Shown: positions 6,789 through 15,470 of the stretch, piece after piece
Layout: the number at the start of each line of letters is the position of its first letter
Position numbering within the stretch: position 1 is the stretch's first letter
Source: Streptomyces harbinensis
GTDB taxonomy: Bacteria > Actinomycetota > Actinomycetes > Streptomycetales > Streptomycetaceae
NCBI RefSeq assembly: GCF_900116145.1
Contig: NZ_FPAB01000005.1
Coordinates: 310,001 to 374,000 of the forward strand
Length of the DNA stretch: 64,000 nt
Direction of reading: 5' to 3'
Made by a program: the position numbers and the translations under genes
The notes under the pieces: generated by a model
What the model was told of the DNA's origin: nothing
Databases searched by the model: none
The model's input: only the letters and a program-made list of their open reading frames with translations

Positions 6789-8933
6789 TCAGTTCTCCTC
6801 GCACCGCTCCAGGTCCCGCAGCGTCGGGGCGTCCCGGGGCTCGCCGCCCAGCAGGTCCATCAGCTCGGCCCGGTAGATCTCCTGCCAGCTCCCGTCCGTC
6901 ACCGCGTCCCGGATCACCTCGCACACCGCGTCGCGCAGCGCGTCCTCGCCGGGCTGGAGTCCCACCCCGTACCGCTCCGTGGTGAACGAGCGCGGCAGCA
7001 TCTCCAGAGCGTCCGGGTGCTGGGCCCGGAACCCGGCCAGGATCAGGTCGTCCGTCATCACCGCGTCGAACCCGCCCTCCAGCAGCAACTGGACGCACGC
7101 GTCGTAGTCCGAGCGCGTCAGCACCGTGAACTTCCCCGGCCAGCCCGCCTCCAGCACCCCCACCGACGTCGAGTTGTCGCCGGTGCACACCTGCGTGCCG
7201 TTCGGCAGATCCGCCGGGCCCGAGGCGCCCTCGTACGCCCCCGCGCGCATCAGCATCGTCTGGCCGGTGATGAAGTACGGGCCCGCGAACGTCACCCCGC
7301 GCTCCCGGCGTTTGTCCGTCATGCTGTACGTCGCCACCACCAGATCCAGCTGCCGCTGCTCCAGCAGATCCTCCCGGTTGACGCTGGACACCTCCACGAA
7401 CCGCACCTGGGACTCCGGGTCGAAGCCCAGCGCCGCGGCGATCAGCCGCGCGAACTCGATGTCGAAACCGTGCCACTCGCCGTCCACCAGCTCGCTCAGC
7501 CCCGGCTGTTCCGACTTCACCCCGATCCGCAGCAGGCCCCGCGCCTGCGCGGACGCGATCGTCGTCGAGTGCCGGGCCAGATCCCCGCGCCCGTCCCCGC
7601 CCGGCCCCCACAGCAGCCAGCCGCCGCCCGCCAGCAGCGCCAGCACCAGCGCGATCGCCGCGCCCACCCGCCCCCGGCGGCGGCGCGGCGGCGGGCCGCC
7701 CCCCGCGTGCGGGGGCCGCGGAGGCTGCGGAGGCGGCGGGGGGACCGGCGGCACCGGCGGCTCCTCGCGGGCGATCCGGCGCAGCGCCTCCTCCGCCTCC
7801 TGCGCCGGTATCCGGTGCCGGGGCACCTTGCGCAGCAGCCCCTCGATCACCGGCGCCAGCGGCCCGGCGTACCGCATCGGCGGGGTGGGGGAGTTGAGCG
7901 CCGCCTGCTGGATCTCCAGCGCGTCGAGACCGGTGAACGGCGCCCGGCCCTCCACCATCTCGTACAGCGTCACCCCCAGCGACCACAGATCGGAGGCCGT
8001 ACTCGCCGTCCTGGCCGGGGCGGGGGAGAAGTGGCCCAGCTCCGGGGCCAGATAGCGCGGGGTGCCCACGATCGAGTGCGACCGGGTCACCTGTGCCGCG
8101 CCCTCGAACGTGGCGATGCCGAAGTCCATCAGCAGCGCCTTGCCGTTGCCGCGGAAGAGGATGTTGTGCGGCTTCACGTCGCGGTGCAGTACCCCGGCCG
8201 CGTGCACGGCGCGCAGCCCGCGCAGCACCTGGAGCGCGATCCGGGCCGCCCGGGGCACCGGCAGCCGGCCCTCCTCGCGCAGGACGTCGGCGAGTGAGCG
8301 GGCGTCGAGGAGTTCCATGACGATCCACACCTCGCCCTCGGCGGCCGTGCCGTCCGTGCCCGCCGGCTCCGCCGCGCCCTCGATGATGTCGTGGACGGCG
8401 ATGACGTTGGGATGGCCGATCCGGGCGATGGCCTGCGCCTCGCGCCGGGCCCGGCTGACCAGTTCGGCCTGCGTGGCCGGATCCACCCCGTCGCGCAGCA
8501 GCACCCCCTTGACGGCGACCTGGCGGCTGAGCCGGGTGTCCCTCGCCTCCCACACCACCCCCATGCCGCCGCGCCCCAGCTGCCGCCGCAGCTGGTAGCG
8601 GCCGGCGATCACCGGGTACGGGCCGGGCGGCGGCATGGGCTGGGTGACGGTGACGGGCGTCTCGCCGGGCTCCCGGGCGGTGCCGGACAGCTTGTACGTG
8701 CCGGGCTCCGGCGCCGCGCCGGGCAGCCGGTACCTATCGGGGTCGCCGTCGGGGCCTGGCTCGCGGACGGTGCCGGAGGCCGTGGGTTCCCGCCCCGCCG
8801 TGCTCCCGGTGTGCTCCGCGCGGCCCCCGTGGTCCGCGTGATCCATGGGGCCCGGGCGGTCCTCGCGGTCCCGGCGCAGCCGTCTGGTGTCCTCGGCGTC
8901 CCCGCGTTCCTCCCCCGTTTCCTTCCCGTGCAT
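6789..8933 (-). CDS. Membrane Ser/Thr protein kinase fused to an extracellular amino-acid-binding (SBP family 3) domain
   Basis: 714 residues in three parts. (1) Cytosolic Hanks-type kinase, about 112-390: glycine loop GRGGMGVV at 120-127, Lys142, HRDVKPHN from 250, DFG at 270-272, APE near 296-298. (2) A Pro-rich linker and one membrane span at about 423-442 (VGAAIALVLALLAGGGWLLW). (3) An extracellular domain, about 456-710, matching glutamate/polar-amino-acid ABC binding proteins (GLLRIGVKSEQPGLSELVDG, GFDIEFARLIAAALGF). Such kinase/SBP fusions occur in actinobacteria and are presumed to sense an external amino acid or similar ligand. It is transcribed alone, with a strong terminator. Confidence 0.88.
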   Translation of the reverse strand: MHGKETGEERGDAEDTRRLRRDREDRPGPMDHADHGGRAEHTGSTAGREPTASGTVREPGPDGDPDRYRLPGAAPEPGTYKLSGTAREPGETPVTVTQPMPPPGPYPVIAGRYQLRRQLGRGGMGVVWEARDTRLSRQVAVKGVLLRDGVDPATQAELVSRARREAQAIARIGHPNVIAVHDIIEGAAEPAGTDGTAAEGEVWIVMELLDARSLADVLREEGRLPVPRAARIALQVLRGLRAVHAAGVLHRDVKPHNILFRGNGKALLMDFGIATFEGAAQVTRSHSIVGTPRYLAPELGHFSPAPARTASTASDLWSLGVTLYEMVEGRAPFTGLDALEIQQAALNSPTPPMRYAGPLAPVIEGLLRKVPRHRIPAQEAEEALRRIAREEPPVPPVPPPPPQPPRPPHAGGGPPPRRRRGRVGAAIALVLALLAGGGWLLWGPGGDGRGDLARHSTTIASAQARGLLRIGVKSEQPGLSELVDGEWHGFDIEFARLIAAALGFDPESQVRFVEVSSVNREDLLEQRQLDLVVATYSMTDKRRERGVTFAGPYFITGQTMLMRAGAYEGASGPADLPNGTQVCTGDNSTSVGVLEAGWPGKFTVLTRSDYDACVQLLLEGGFDAVMTDDLILAGFRAQHPDALEMLPRSFTTERYGVGLQPGEDALRDAVCEVIRDAVTDGSWQEIYRAELMDLLGGEPRDAPTLRDLERCEEN

Positions 8934-9044
8934 AACCCCCCACTCAACGAACGGTCGGTCCTGATCGTCAGGTTAGACACTGATGCGCAAAACATCAGGC
9001 CCTCTTCCGGCTTCACCTCGCCGGGACGCGTAAAGTTCCCGGCC

Positions 9045-9710
9045 ATGACCGAAGACAGCGGCGCGGCGACCGTTTCGGCGGCCTATACGGAGATCAGCGA
9101 CCGGTATGTGGAGCTTGTGCGGGAGGTGTTCCCCCGGCAGCCGCTCGAACTGGGGCTGCTGGGCGCCTTCGCCGAACTCGTGCGCGGCACCGGCCCCGTC
9201 GCCGACATCGGCTGCGGCCCCGGCCATGTGACGGCGCACCTGGACGGGCTGGGCGTGGAGACGTTCGGCATCGACCTGACGCCCCGCATGATCGAGCTGG
9301 CCCGCGCCGCGTACCCCGGGCTGCGGTTCACGACCGGCAGCATGCTGGACCTGCGGCTGCCGGACCGCTCGGTGGCCGGGGTGCTGGGCTGGTACTCGCT
9401 GATCCATCTGCCGCCCGAGCGGGTGCCGGTGGCGCTGGCCGAGTTCCACCGGGTGCTGGTGCCGGGCGGCCGGCTGCTGCTGGGGTTCCAGACGATCCCG
9501 GACGGCACCGGCGGGGAGCCGGTGCCGTTCGACCACACGGTGACGCCGGGCTGGCTGTGGCCGCTGGAGACCATGGCGGACGCCCTCGTCCGGGCCGGGT
9601 TCACCCTCAGCACCCGGGTGCGGCGGGCGCCCGAGCCGGACGAGCGGCGGCACCAGGGCTATCTGCTGGCCGTCAGCGCAGACCGAACAGCTCCCGGCAC
9701 TCCTCGCTGA
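9045..9710 (+). CDS. Class I SAM-dependent methyltransferase
   Basis: 221 residues. Motif I DIGCGPG at 54-60, then FGIDLTPRMIELAR and an LGWYSLIHLPPERVP segment typical of Methyltransf_11/25 small-molecule methyltransferases. The ATG at 9045 is chosen because a -10-like TAAAGT ends 8 bases before it and homology begins there; the open frame upstream runs through the divergent kinase gene. The last 38 bases overlap the convergent GNAT gene. Substrate unknown. Confidence 0.82.
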   Translation: MTEDSGAATVSAAYTEISDRYVELVREVFPRQPLELGLLGAFAELVRGTGPVADIGCGPGHVTAHLDGLGVETFGIDLTPRMIELARAAYPGLRFTTGSMLDLRLPDRSVAGVLGWYSLIHLPPERVPVALAEFHRVLVPGGRLLLGFQTIPDGTGGEPVPFDHTVTPGWLWPLETMADALVRAGFTLSTRVRRAPEPDERRHQGYLLAVSADRTAPGTPR

Positions 9711-10323
9711 GCCCTTCGACCGTCACCGGCACCGTGCGGTGCGCCTCCCAGGCGTCGCGGTCGATCCGCAGCCGGCGCAGGGTGCGCCGCCGGCCCTGGA
9801 CGGAGAGCGTGGCCACGCCGTCGTCGCGGTAGCCGAGCTTGCGGGAGACGCCCAGCGAGCGCGGGTTGTCGGTCATGGCGGCGGAGGTCATGGAGCGGGC
9901 GCCCAGCTCGGCGAACGCCAGGTGCAGCGCCGCCGCCCGCATCTCGGTGCCCAGGCCGCGGCCCTGGTGGGCCAGGCCCAGCCAGGAGCCGGTCTCGGCC
10001 TCCCGGGTCACCGGGTAGTCGCTGGTGATGAGGTCCTGGCGGCCGATGACGCGGCCCTCGTGCCGTACCGCGAGGCTGAGCGTCCAGGCGGACGGCTGCC
10101 AGGTCGCGATGGTGCCCAGCAGGTGCTGGAAGGTGCCGCGGGCGCGCTCGCGCGGGGCGGTGTCGGACCAGGGCACCGAGAACGGCATGAACCCGTCCTC
10201 GTGGAGACCGCCCGCCGCCACCCCGGCGAGTTCGGCGAGCCGGTCCAGGTCGGGCACCGACAGCTCCAGCCGGGAGGTGGTCAGGCGCAGACCGTACAGC
10301 GGCCAGGTGTGGCGTGCGTTCAT
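9673..10323 (-). CDS. GNAT-family N-acetyltransferase
   Basis: 216 residues of the Acetyltransf_3 type (RimJ/RimL-like). The acetyl-CoA loop is visible as LGLAHQGRGLGTEMRAA (Q/RxxGxG/A variant), followed by TDNPRSLGVSRKLGY, the usual NxxSxxVxxKLG motif. It is cytosolic. Its 3' end overlaps the convergent methyltransferase by 38 bases. The acceptor amine cannot be inferred. Confidence 0.85.
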   Translation of the reverse strand: MNARHTWPLYGLRLTTSRLELSVPDLDRLAELAGVAAGGLHEDGFMPFSVPWSDTAPRERARGTFQHLLGTIATWQPSAWTLSLAVRHEGRVIGRQDLITSDYPVTREAETGSWLGLAHQGRGLGTEMRAAALHLAFAELGARSMTSAAMTDNPRSLGVSRKLGYRDDGVATLSVQGRRRTLRRLRIDRDAWEAHRTVPVTVEGLSEECRELFGLR

Positions 10324-10370
10324 GACCGGATCCTGCCGGACGGGCCCGGTCCCGTCGAACGCTTTTGCCC

Positions 10371-10406
10371 GCCCGCCTGCCTGCCCGCCTGCCCGCCTGC
10401 CCGCCT
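10371..10406. repeat. Short tandem repeat GCCCGCCT
   Basis: Four copies of the octamer GCCCGCCT (10371-10378, then three in a row at 10383-10406) are interrupted by GCCT. The repeat is intergenic, upstream of the GNAT gene on its strand. It is likely slippage-prone, with no coding role. Confidence 0.85.
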
Positions 10407-10485
10407 GCTCACCGTGCCCGCGCCCGGCCCGCCCCGCGCCGTACCGTCGTCCGGCCCGGGGCGGGCCCCGGGCCGACCCGGGAGG

Positions 10486-10623
10486 TCACAGCGGGCGGCA
10501 CCTGCGCGGGGCGGGCCGGCCGCCGTGCCGGATGGCGTGGCCCGCGTCGATGCCGTACGCCATGTCCGCGCCGAGCCGCCGCAGCCGGTGCCAGCCGGAC
10601 CGGATCCGTGTCCAGGTGCGCAT
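10486..10623 (-). CDS. Small basic protein, 45 residues
   Basis: Reads MRTWTRIRSGWHRLRRLGAD then MAYGIDAGHAIRHG and a basic tail. It begins at an ATG with AGGAGG-like purines absent but codon bias normal. It has a Trp/Arg-rich amphipathic start and a GIDAGHAIRHG motif that I believe recurs in small streptomycete proteins, though I cannot verify this. It is divergent from the CGNR regulator gene, 72 bases away, with a shared inverted repeat between them. Function unknown; it may be an undocumented small gene or a chance frame. Confidence 0.45.
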   Translation of the reverse strand: MRTWTRIRSGWHRLRRLGADMAYGIDAGHAIRHGGRPAPRRCRPL

Positions 10624-10660
10624 GAGGAACCTCCGCTTCCGCGTTAAGGTGTATAGGAAA

Positions 10661-10680
10661 GCTACAGCCGTTACCGTAGC
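10661..10680. promoter_or_regulatory. Candidate operator GCTAC-N10-GTAGC
   Basis: Five-base inverted arms (10661-10665 and 10676-10680) lie in an AT-richer patch 15 bases upstream of the CGNR gene, just after a TATAGG-like element. The spacing is plausible for autoregulation by the CGNR regulator or control of the divergent small gene. Confidence 0.4.
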
Positions 10681-10695
10681 AGGGCGGAGTAAGGC

Positions 10696-11322
10696 ATGAA
10701 AGTCTCTTTTTCGGATTACGCGTGGGGGGCGGGTCTCGCCACCGACCTCGTCAACACCTCACCCCTGGTCTGGAAGTCCGCCGGCGAGATGCTGCCGGGC
10801 ACCGACGACCTCACCGCGTTCCTCGACGAGCACGGCATGCCCGGCGCCACCCCCACCGCCGCCGACCTCCGCCAGATCCACCGGCTCCGCGACGACCTGC
10901 GCACCGTCCTCGAAGCCGGCACCGAGGACGAGACCGCCGCCGGTGCCAACGCCCTCATCAACCGCGCCACCACCGCCCCCGTCCTCGAACGCGACAGCGA
11001 GCGCCGGTGGCAGTGGTACCTCACCACCCCCACCGGCGCCCCGCTCACCACCCAGCTCGCCGTCGCCACCGGCACCGGCCTCCTCGGCACCCTGCGCACC
11101 CTCGGCCACGCCCGGTTCCGGCCCTGCGCCTCACCCACCTGCGACGGCGTGTTCGTCGACACCAGCCGCGCCGGCCGCCGCCGCTACTGCATGCCCGAAC
11201 TGTGCGGCAACCGCGTCAACGTCGCCCGGCACCGCGCCCGCAAGCAGGCCGGCGACGCACCGGCCGACGGCTCGCCGGCCCGCCACTCGCCGGCCCGCGA
11301 CTCAGCCGCCCGCCACCGGTGA
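10696..11322 (+). CDS. ABATE-domain / CGNR zinc-finger transcriptional regulator
   Basis: 208 residues. The N-terminal ABATE domain has a D-LVNT segment (residues 17-21). The C-terminal treble-clef finger carries C144, C149, C165 and C170, the last beginning the diagnostic CGNR (170-173), followed by RVNVARHRARKQ for DNA contact. The far C-terminus has a repeated PARHSPARDSAARH tail. Family knowledge: these are small-ligand-responsive stress regulators in actinobacteria. The 3' end overlaps the convergent secreted-protein gene by 21 bases. Confidence 0.88.
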   Translation: MKVSFSDYAWGAGLATDLVNTSPLVWKSAGEMLPGTDDLTAFLDEHGMPGATPTAADLRQIHRLRDDLRTVLEAGTEDETAAGANALINRATTAPVLERDSERRWQWYLTTPTGAPLTTQLAVATGTGLLGTLRTLGHARFRPCASPTCDGVFVDTSRAGRRRYCMPELCGNRVNVARHRARKQAGDAPADGSPARHSPARDSAARHR

Positions 11323-12480
11323 GAACGGCGGCGTCGTCCGCTCCGCCCCCGCCGGCCGCCCCGTCCAGCGGTACTTCTCCGCGAACCCCTCCTGCCGCAC
11401 CACCCCGTCCGGGCCCACCACCCGCACGCTGTCCGCCACGTAGTACGTCCCGTCGCCCAGCGCCTGGAACCCGTACTGCCCGTGGAAGTCGAACCCGTCC
11501 GCCACCTTCAGCAGCTTCCCGCGCTCCCGCTCCGGCTGCCCCACGATCTCCCCGGTCACCGGGCGGGCCGAGCCGTCGATCACGAAGAACGAGTAGTTCG
11601 GGAAGCCCGGCTTCGCCCCCTCGTACACCGCCAGGAACCAGTCCCCGGTGTACGGGTCGTACTCCAGGTTCTGCACCCCGTACCGGGTGTTCCCGGTGTA
11701 CGCGAAGAACTTGCCGTCCACCCGGGACGGACCGCTGTGGTGCGGCGCCGTCTGCGACAGCGGGCGCTCGTACCGGCGCCAGCTCGTGACGTCGTACTCC
11801 AGGATCACCTGGTGGTCGTTGTCCGTCCGCTCCGTGTTGGAGTAGATCCCGTACGCCACCTTCAGCGTGTCCTTGCCCTGCCCGGCCCGCTTGCCGAACG
11901 CCGGACCGAACGCCACCCCGTCGATGCCGCTGCACCCGTACCGGTGGTCCGCCGTATCGGGCGTGTCCCCGTCGAAGTGGCCGTCGCCGTCCATGTCGGC
12001 GGTGAAGTCCTCCACCACCTCCGGCAGATAGACGGTCGTCATCACCCCGTCCCGCTCGGCGTTCATCCCCACCCGGTTGATGCGGTCCCCGTCGAAGATG
12101 GCGATGTAGAACGCCTCTTCCGCCTTGTACTCCAGCGAACCGTAGACCCGGCCGTCGCGCGGGTTCAGATCCAGATCGCCCAGGTGACCCGTCAGCCCCT
12201 CCACGGTGCCGACGACCCTCCCCCGCAGATCGGTCTTCACCAGCATCTGGGTGAACGACCAGTACATGTACCGCTTCTCGCGGTCCAGCGCCACGCCCTG
12301 GAGATGGGACGTGGGCCAGGCCCCGCCGTTCAGTTCGTCGGGGAGCGCGGGCAGCGGCGGCCTGCCCGGGGCGTGCCCGGACGCGCCGGGCGTGACAGGT
12401 GCGACCGGTGCGGCCACCGCGGGCGCGGAGGCGAGCAGCAGACCGGACAGAGCGGCAAGGACGGCGAGCTGACGCTTCAT
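11302..12480 (-). CDS. Secreted protein of unknown function, possible beta-propeller with calcium-loop motif
   Basis: 392 residues from the ATG at 12480, which has a GAGGAGG ribosome site 6 bases away. The N-terminus is a Sec signal peptide (KRQLAVLAALSGLLLASAPAVAAP). The mature part shows repeated strand-like blocks (GVALDREKRYMYWSF, LDLNPRDGRVYGSLEYK, YDPYTGDWFLAVYEG), suggesting a propeller. DMDGDGHFDGDTPD looks like an EF-hand-type calcium loop. No catalytic family is recognised. It is monocistronic and convergent with the CGNR gene. Confidence 0.65.
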   Translation of the reverse strand: MKRQLAVLAALSGLLLASAPAVAAPVAPVTPGASGHAPGRPPLPALPDELNGGAWPTSHLQGVALDREKRYMYWSFTQMLVKTDLRGRVVGTVEGLTGHLGDLDLNPRDGRVYGSLEYKAEEAFYIAIFDGDRINRVGMNAERDGVMTTVYLPEVVEDFTADMDGDGHFDGDTPDTADHRYGCSGIDGVAFGPAFGKRAGQGKDTLKVAYGIYSNTERTDNDHQVILEYDVTSWRRYERPLSQTAPHHSGPSRVDGKFFAYTGNTRYGVQNLEYDPYTGDWFLAVYEGAKPGFPNYSFFVIDGSARPVTGEIVGQPERERGKLLKVADGFDFHGQYGFQALGDGTYYVADSVRVVGPDGVVRQEGFAEKYRWTGRPAGAERTTPPFSPVAGG

Positions 12481-12549
12481 GGGAGCCTCCTCGGACACGT
12501 TGTACCGCGACATCCCGATCCTGGGGAGCGGGGATGAACGCGGCGCGCC

Positions 12550-12601
12550 GCACGGACAGCCCCCGGCGACACCCGGGTGAACACCGGGCGGCCGTCCGTG
12601 C
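12550..12601 (-). terminator. Hairpin after the amidase gene
   Basis: GCACGGAC (12550-12557) and GTCCGTGC (12594-12601) pair perfectly, with further C/G complementarity inside the 36-base loop. It begins 17 bases after the amidase stop on the minus strand. Confidence 0.5.
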
Positions 12602-12617
12602 CGTGCCCCGGCGGGCC

Positions 12618-13787
12618 TCAGCCTCCGGCGGCCACCGCCTCGCGCAGCGCGGCCAGTTCGGCGTACATCACCTCACCGGGGCAGTCGGTCTCCAGCCAGT
12701 CCCGGTGGCCGCTGATCTCCGCCACCTCCACCTCGGTGCCGTTCACCGGATTGACGTAGGTGACATCGGCCAGCGGGTCCCGGCCGTGCAGCCGGAACAC
12801 CGCGCGCACCAGCTGGGTGAGCGCCGCGCGCGCCGCCTCGGTCGGGCCCTGCTCCGTCAGATCCCCCAGCAGCGCGATGCCGAGGTTCCCGGAGTTGAAG
12901 CCGCCCACGTGGAAGGCGGTCACCATGTTGCCGTCCTCGTCGTGCGCGGGCAGCCCGCCCTCGCCCGAGTACCGGCCCTCGTAGATCCGGCCCGCCTCGT
13001 CGATGAGGAAGTGGTAGCCGATGTCGCCCCAGTCGTTGGTGATCGCGTGGAACTCGTAGATCCCGCGCACCGTCGCCGCCGGGTCCGGGTCGTCGTTCGG
13101 CGTCACCGTGTGGTGCACCGTCAGCGTCTGGAACGGATAGAACTCGGTCGGCGTGTTCTCGGTGCCGTCCGGCAGGAAACGCAGCGACTCGTCCGCGCCC
13201 CACGCGGCACGGGACAGGTACTCCACACCGCGCACCCGCGTCGGGTCCTTCGGCACCGGGATCTCCCGGCGCGGCCCGCGCGAGGTGTCCAGTGCCACCG
13301 ATATCAGCGAGGTCGCCCCGTCCGGCGCCCTCAGCTCGTAGCCGCTCGCCTGCCGGGCCGCCACCAGCAGCCGCCCGCCGTTGCTGTCCGAGCAGCCGCC
13401 GCCGCTCAGCGGCTGCCAGTCCGTACCGGCGTCCCCGGCGTCCTCGCCCTCCCCGGTGCCGGTCAGCCGGATGCCGCCGCCGGCCGCGCTGCGCGCACCG
13501 GCCCAGGCGACGCCGACGAAGCCGATCGGGAAGTCGGTGCGCACCGCCTCCTCGCCGGTCGCCGCCGCGCTGCGGGTGCGCGGGAAGGACCGCGGCATGG
13601 TGCCGGCCGGGGCGGCGTCACCGGAACCGCCGTCGGAGCCCTGGCCGGAGCCGTCGCCGGAGCCACCGGTCGCCGCGATGACGGCCGGGGTGAGCGCGGC
13701 ACCGGCCGCCACCGCGCCCGCGGTACCGAACAGGGCGCGCCGGGTCACCCGCGAAGAACGCCGGTGGGGTGTGGGGGGAACAGTCAT
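12618..13787 (-). CDS. Tat-exported peptidoglycan-recognition-type N-acetylmuramoyl-L-alanine amidase
   Basis: 389 residues. The twin-arginine signal TRRALFG at 15-21 is followed by a hydrophobic stretch, then a Gly/Ser-rich linker. The C-terminal PGRP/amidase_2 domain (about 190-385) has the Zn-binding VHHTVTPND, the mid-domain GYHFLIDEAGRIYEGR and the GHRDWLETDCPG motif, which supplies a ligand histidine and the catalytic-site Cys/Pro. It should cut the amide between MurNAc and L-Ala in the cell wall during growth or development, or lyse competitors. Monocistronic. Confidence 0.9.
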   Translation of the reverse strand: MTVPPTPHRRSSRVTRRALFGTAGAVAAGAALTPAVIAATGGSGDGSGQGSDGGSGDAAPAGTMPRSFPRTRSAAATGEEAVRTDFPIGFVGVAWAGARSAAGGGIRLTGTGEGEDAGDAGTDWQPLSGGGCSDSNGGRLLVAARQASGYELRAPDGATSLISVALDTSRGPRREIPVPKDPTRVRGVEYLSRAAWGADESLRFLPDGTENTPTEFYPFQTLTVHHTVTPNDDPDPAATVRGIYEFHAITNDWGDIGYHFLIDEAGRIYEGRYSGEGGLPAHDEDGNMVTAFHVGGFNSGNLGIALLGDLTEQGPTEAARAALTQLVRAVFRLHGRDPLADVTYVNPVNGTEVEVAEISGHRDWLETDCPGEVMYAELAALREAVAAGG

Positions 13788-13912
13788 GAAGGGTCCTTAC
13801 GCCTTGCGTACGTGCGGAGTTCACACTTCAACCATCCATAGCAGACCGCGCCCGCCGCGCCGCTCACCGGGGGCCGGGGCGGGTGGTGAGTGCACGGTTG
13901 CCTCCGCGTCAT

Positions 13913-13949
13913 CTGTGGCCACAGCGGTGAAACGCCGCCCGCCTACGCT
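13913..13949 (+). promoter_or_regulatory. Candidate narK promoter with palindromic upstream site
   Basis: A -10-like TACGCT (13944-13949) is preceded, in place of a good -35, by the perfect 12-base palindrome CTGTGGCCACAG (13913-13924). The layout fits activator-dependent transcription; NnaR or GlnR are obvious candidates. No clear GlnR a/b box is seen in this interval. Confidence 0.4.
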
Positions 13950-14043
13950 TCCCGGCACGGCACCACCCCCGAGCCACCCCCGCACGCCCGACCCACCCCC
14001 GCACACACCGCACGCATCGCACGCATCGCACCATGGAGGCGCC

Positions 14044-15456
14044 ATGACAGGCCCAGCACCGGCAGCACGAGCGCGGACCGCCTCCGGGCGCTGGATCGAG
14101 GAATGGGACCCGGAGGACGAACGGTTCTGGGCGGAGAAAGGCGAACGCATAGCCCGCCGCAACCTCGCCTTCTCCATCCTCTCCGAGCACATCGGCTTCT
14201 CCATCTGGACCCTGTGGTCGGTCCTCGTGCTCTTCATGGGCCCGGAGTACGGCATCGACGCGGCCGGCAAGTTCTTCCTCGTCTCCGTCGCCACCCTGGT
14301 CGGCGCGATCGCCCGCGTCCCCTACACCTTCGCCGTCGCCCGCTTCGGCGGCCGCAACTGGACGGTCGTCTCCGCCGCCCTGCTGCTCCTGCCCACCGCC
14401 GCCGCCTGGGTGGTGATGGAACCCGGCACCTCGTACACCACGTTCCTGCTGGTCGCCGTCCTCACCGGCGTCGGCGGCGGCAACTTCGCCTCCTCCATGA
14501 CCAACATCAACTCCTTCTTCCCGCTGCGGAAGAAGGGCTGGGCCCTCGGCCTCAACGCGGGCGGCGGCAACATCGGCGTCCCCGTCATCCAGCTCGCCGG
14601 GCTCCTCGTCATCGCCACCGCCGGAGACGGCAGCCCGCGCGTCCTGCTCGCCGTCTACGCGCCGCTCATCGTGGTGGCCGCCGTCCTCGCCTGGCGCTAC
14701 ATGGACAACCTGGTGACCGTCACCAACGACACCGGCGCCGCCGTCGAATCGGTGCGCGACGGCCACACCTGGATCATGTCGTTCCTGTACATCGGCACCT
14801 TCGGCTCGTTCATCGGCTACAGCTTCGCGTTCGGGCTCGTGCTCCAGAACCAGTTCGACCGCACCCCGCTCCAGGCCGCCTCCATCACCTTCCTCGGCCC
14901 GCTGCTCGGCTCGCTCATCCGCCCGGTCGGCGGCGCCCTCGCCGACCGGTACGGCGGCGCCCGCATCACCCTGTACACCTTCCTCGGCATGGCCGCCGCC
15001 ACCGGCGTGGTGATCCTCGCCTCCCAGCGCGCCTCGCTGCCGGTGTTCCTCGTCGGCTTCATCGCCCTGTTCGTCCTCACCGGACTCGGCAACGGCTCGA
15101 CGTACAAGATGATCCCGGGCATCTACCACGCCAAGGCCCAGGCGCTCGGCCTGCGCGGCGAAGAGGCAGCGGCCTACGGGCGCCGGCTGTCCGGCGCGGC
15201 CATCGGGCTCATCGGCGCCGTCGGCGCGCTGGGCGGACTCGGCATCAACCTCGCCTTCCGCCAGTCCTTCCTCACCTCGGGCACCGGCACCGCCGCGTTC
15301 GTCACCTTCCTCGCCTTCTACGTCCTGTGCTGCCTCGTCACCTGGGCCGTATACCTGCGCGGCATCCGCACCGGGACGGGCAGCGGCGGCGGCACCGGCG
15401 AGACGAGCGGCGCATCCGCCGGGCAGCGGCAGCAGCCCGCGTACGCCGGAGTGTGA
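14044..15456 (+). CDS. narK: Nitrate/nitrite transporter, NarK type (MFS, NNP family)
   Basis: 470 residues with about 12 membrane spans. NNP-family signatures are seen: a first-helix region SILSEHIGFSIWTLWSV, GVGGGNFASSMTNINSFFP and GLNAGGGNIGVPVIQL (the glycine-rich nitrate signatures), and the cytoplasmic motif RPVGGALADRYGG. It moves nitrate or nitrite across the membrane. The start at 14044 follows GGAGG 7 bases upstream. The next gene is the nitrate/nitrite regulator nnaR, and a GlnR-like box lies between the two. Confidence 0.9.
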   Translation: MTGPAPAARARTASGRWIEEWDPEDERFWAEKGERIARRNLAFSILSEHIGFSIWTLWSVLVLFMGPEYGIDAAGKFFLVSVATLVGAIARVPYTFAVARFGGRNWTVVSAALLLLPTAAAWVVMEPGTSYTTFLLVAVLTGVGGGNFASSMTNINSFFPLRKKGWALGLNAGGGNIGVPVIQLAGLLVIATAGDGSPRVLLAVYAPLIVVAAVLAWRYMDNLVTVTNDTGAAVESVRDGHTWIMSFLYIGTFGSFIGYSFAFGLVLQNQFDRTPLQAASITFLGPLLGSLIRPVGGALADRYGGARITLYTFLGMAAATGVVILASQRASLPVFLVGFIALFVLTGLGNGSTYKMIPGIYHAKAQALGLRGEEAAAYGRRLSGAAIGLIGAVGALGGLGINLAFRQSFLTSGTGTAAFVTFLAFYVLCCLVTWAVYLRGIRTGTGSGGGTGETSGASAGQRQQPAYAGV

Positions 15457-15470
15457 GGCCGGCCCCCGGC

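Noticed and set aside
6301..8553. 750-codon alternative minus-strand frame
   Set aside because: It overlaps the kinase-SBP gene in another frame; the kinase frame has every catalytic motif.
13800..14043. GlnR box upstream of narK
   Set aside because: No gTnAc-N6-GaAAc match was found; GTGAAAC near 13927 lacks a partner at the right distance.
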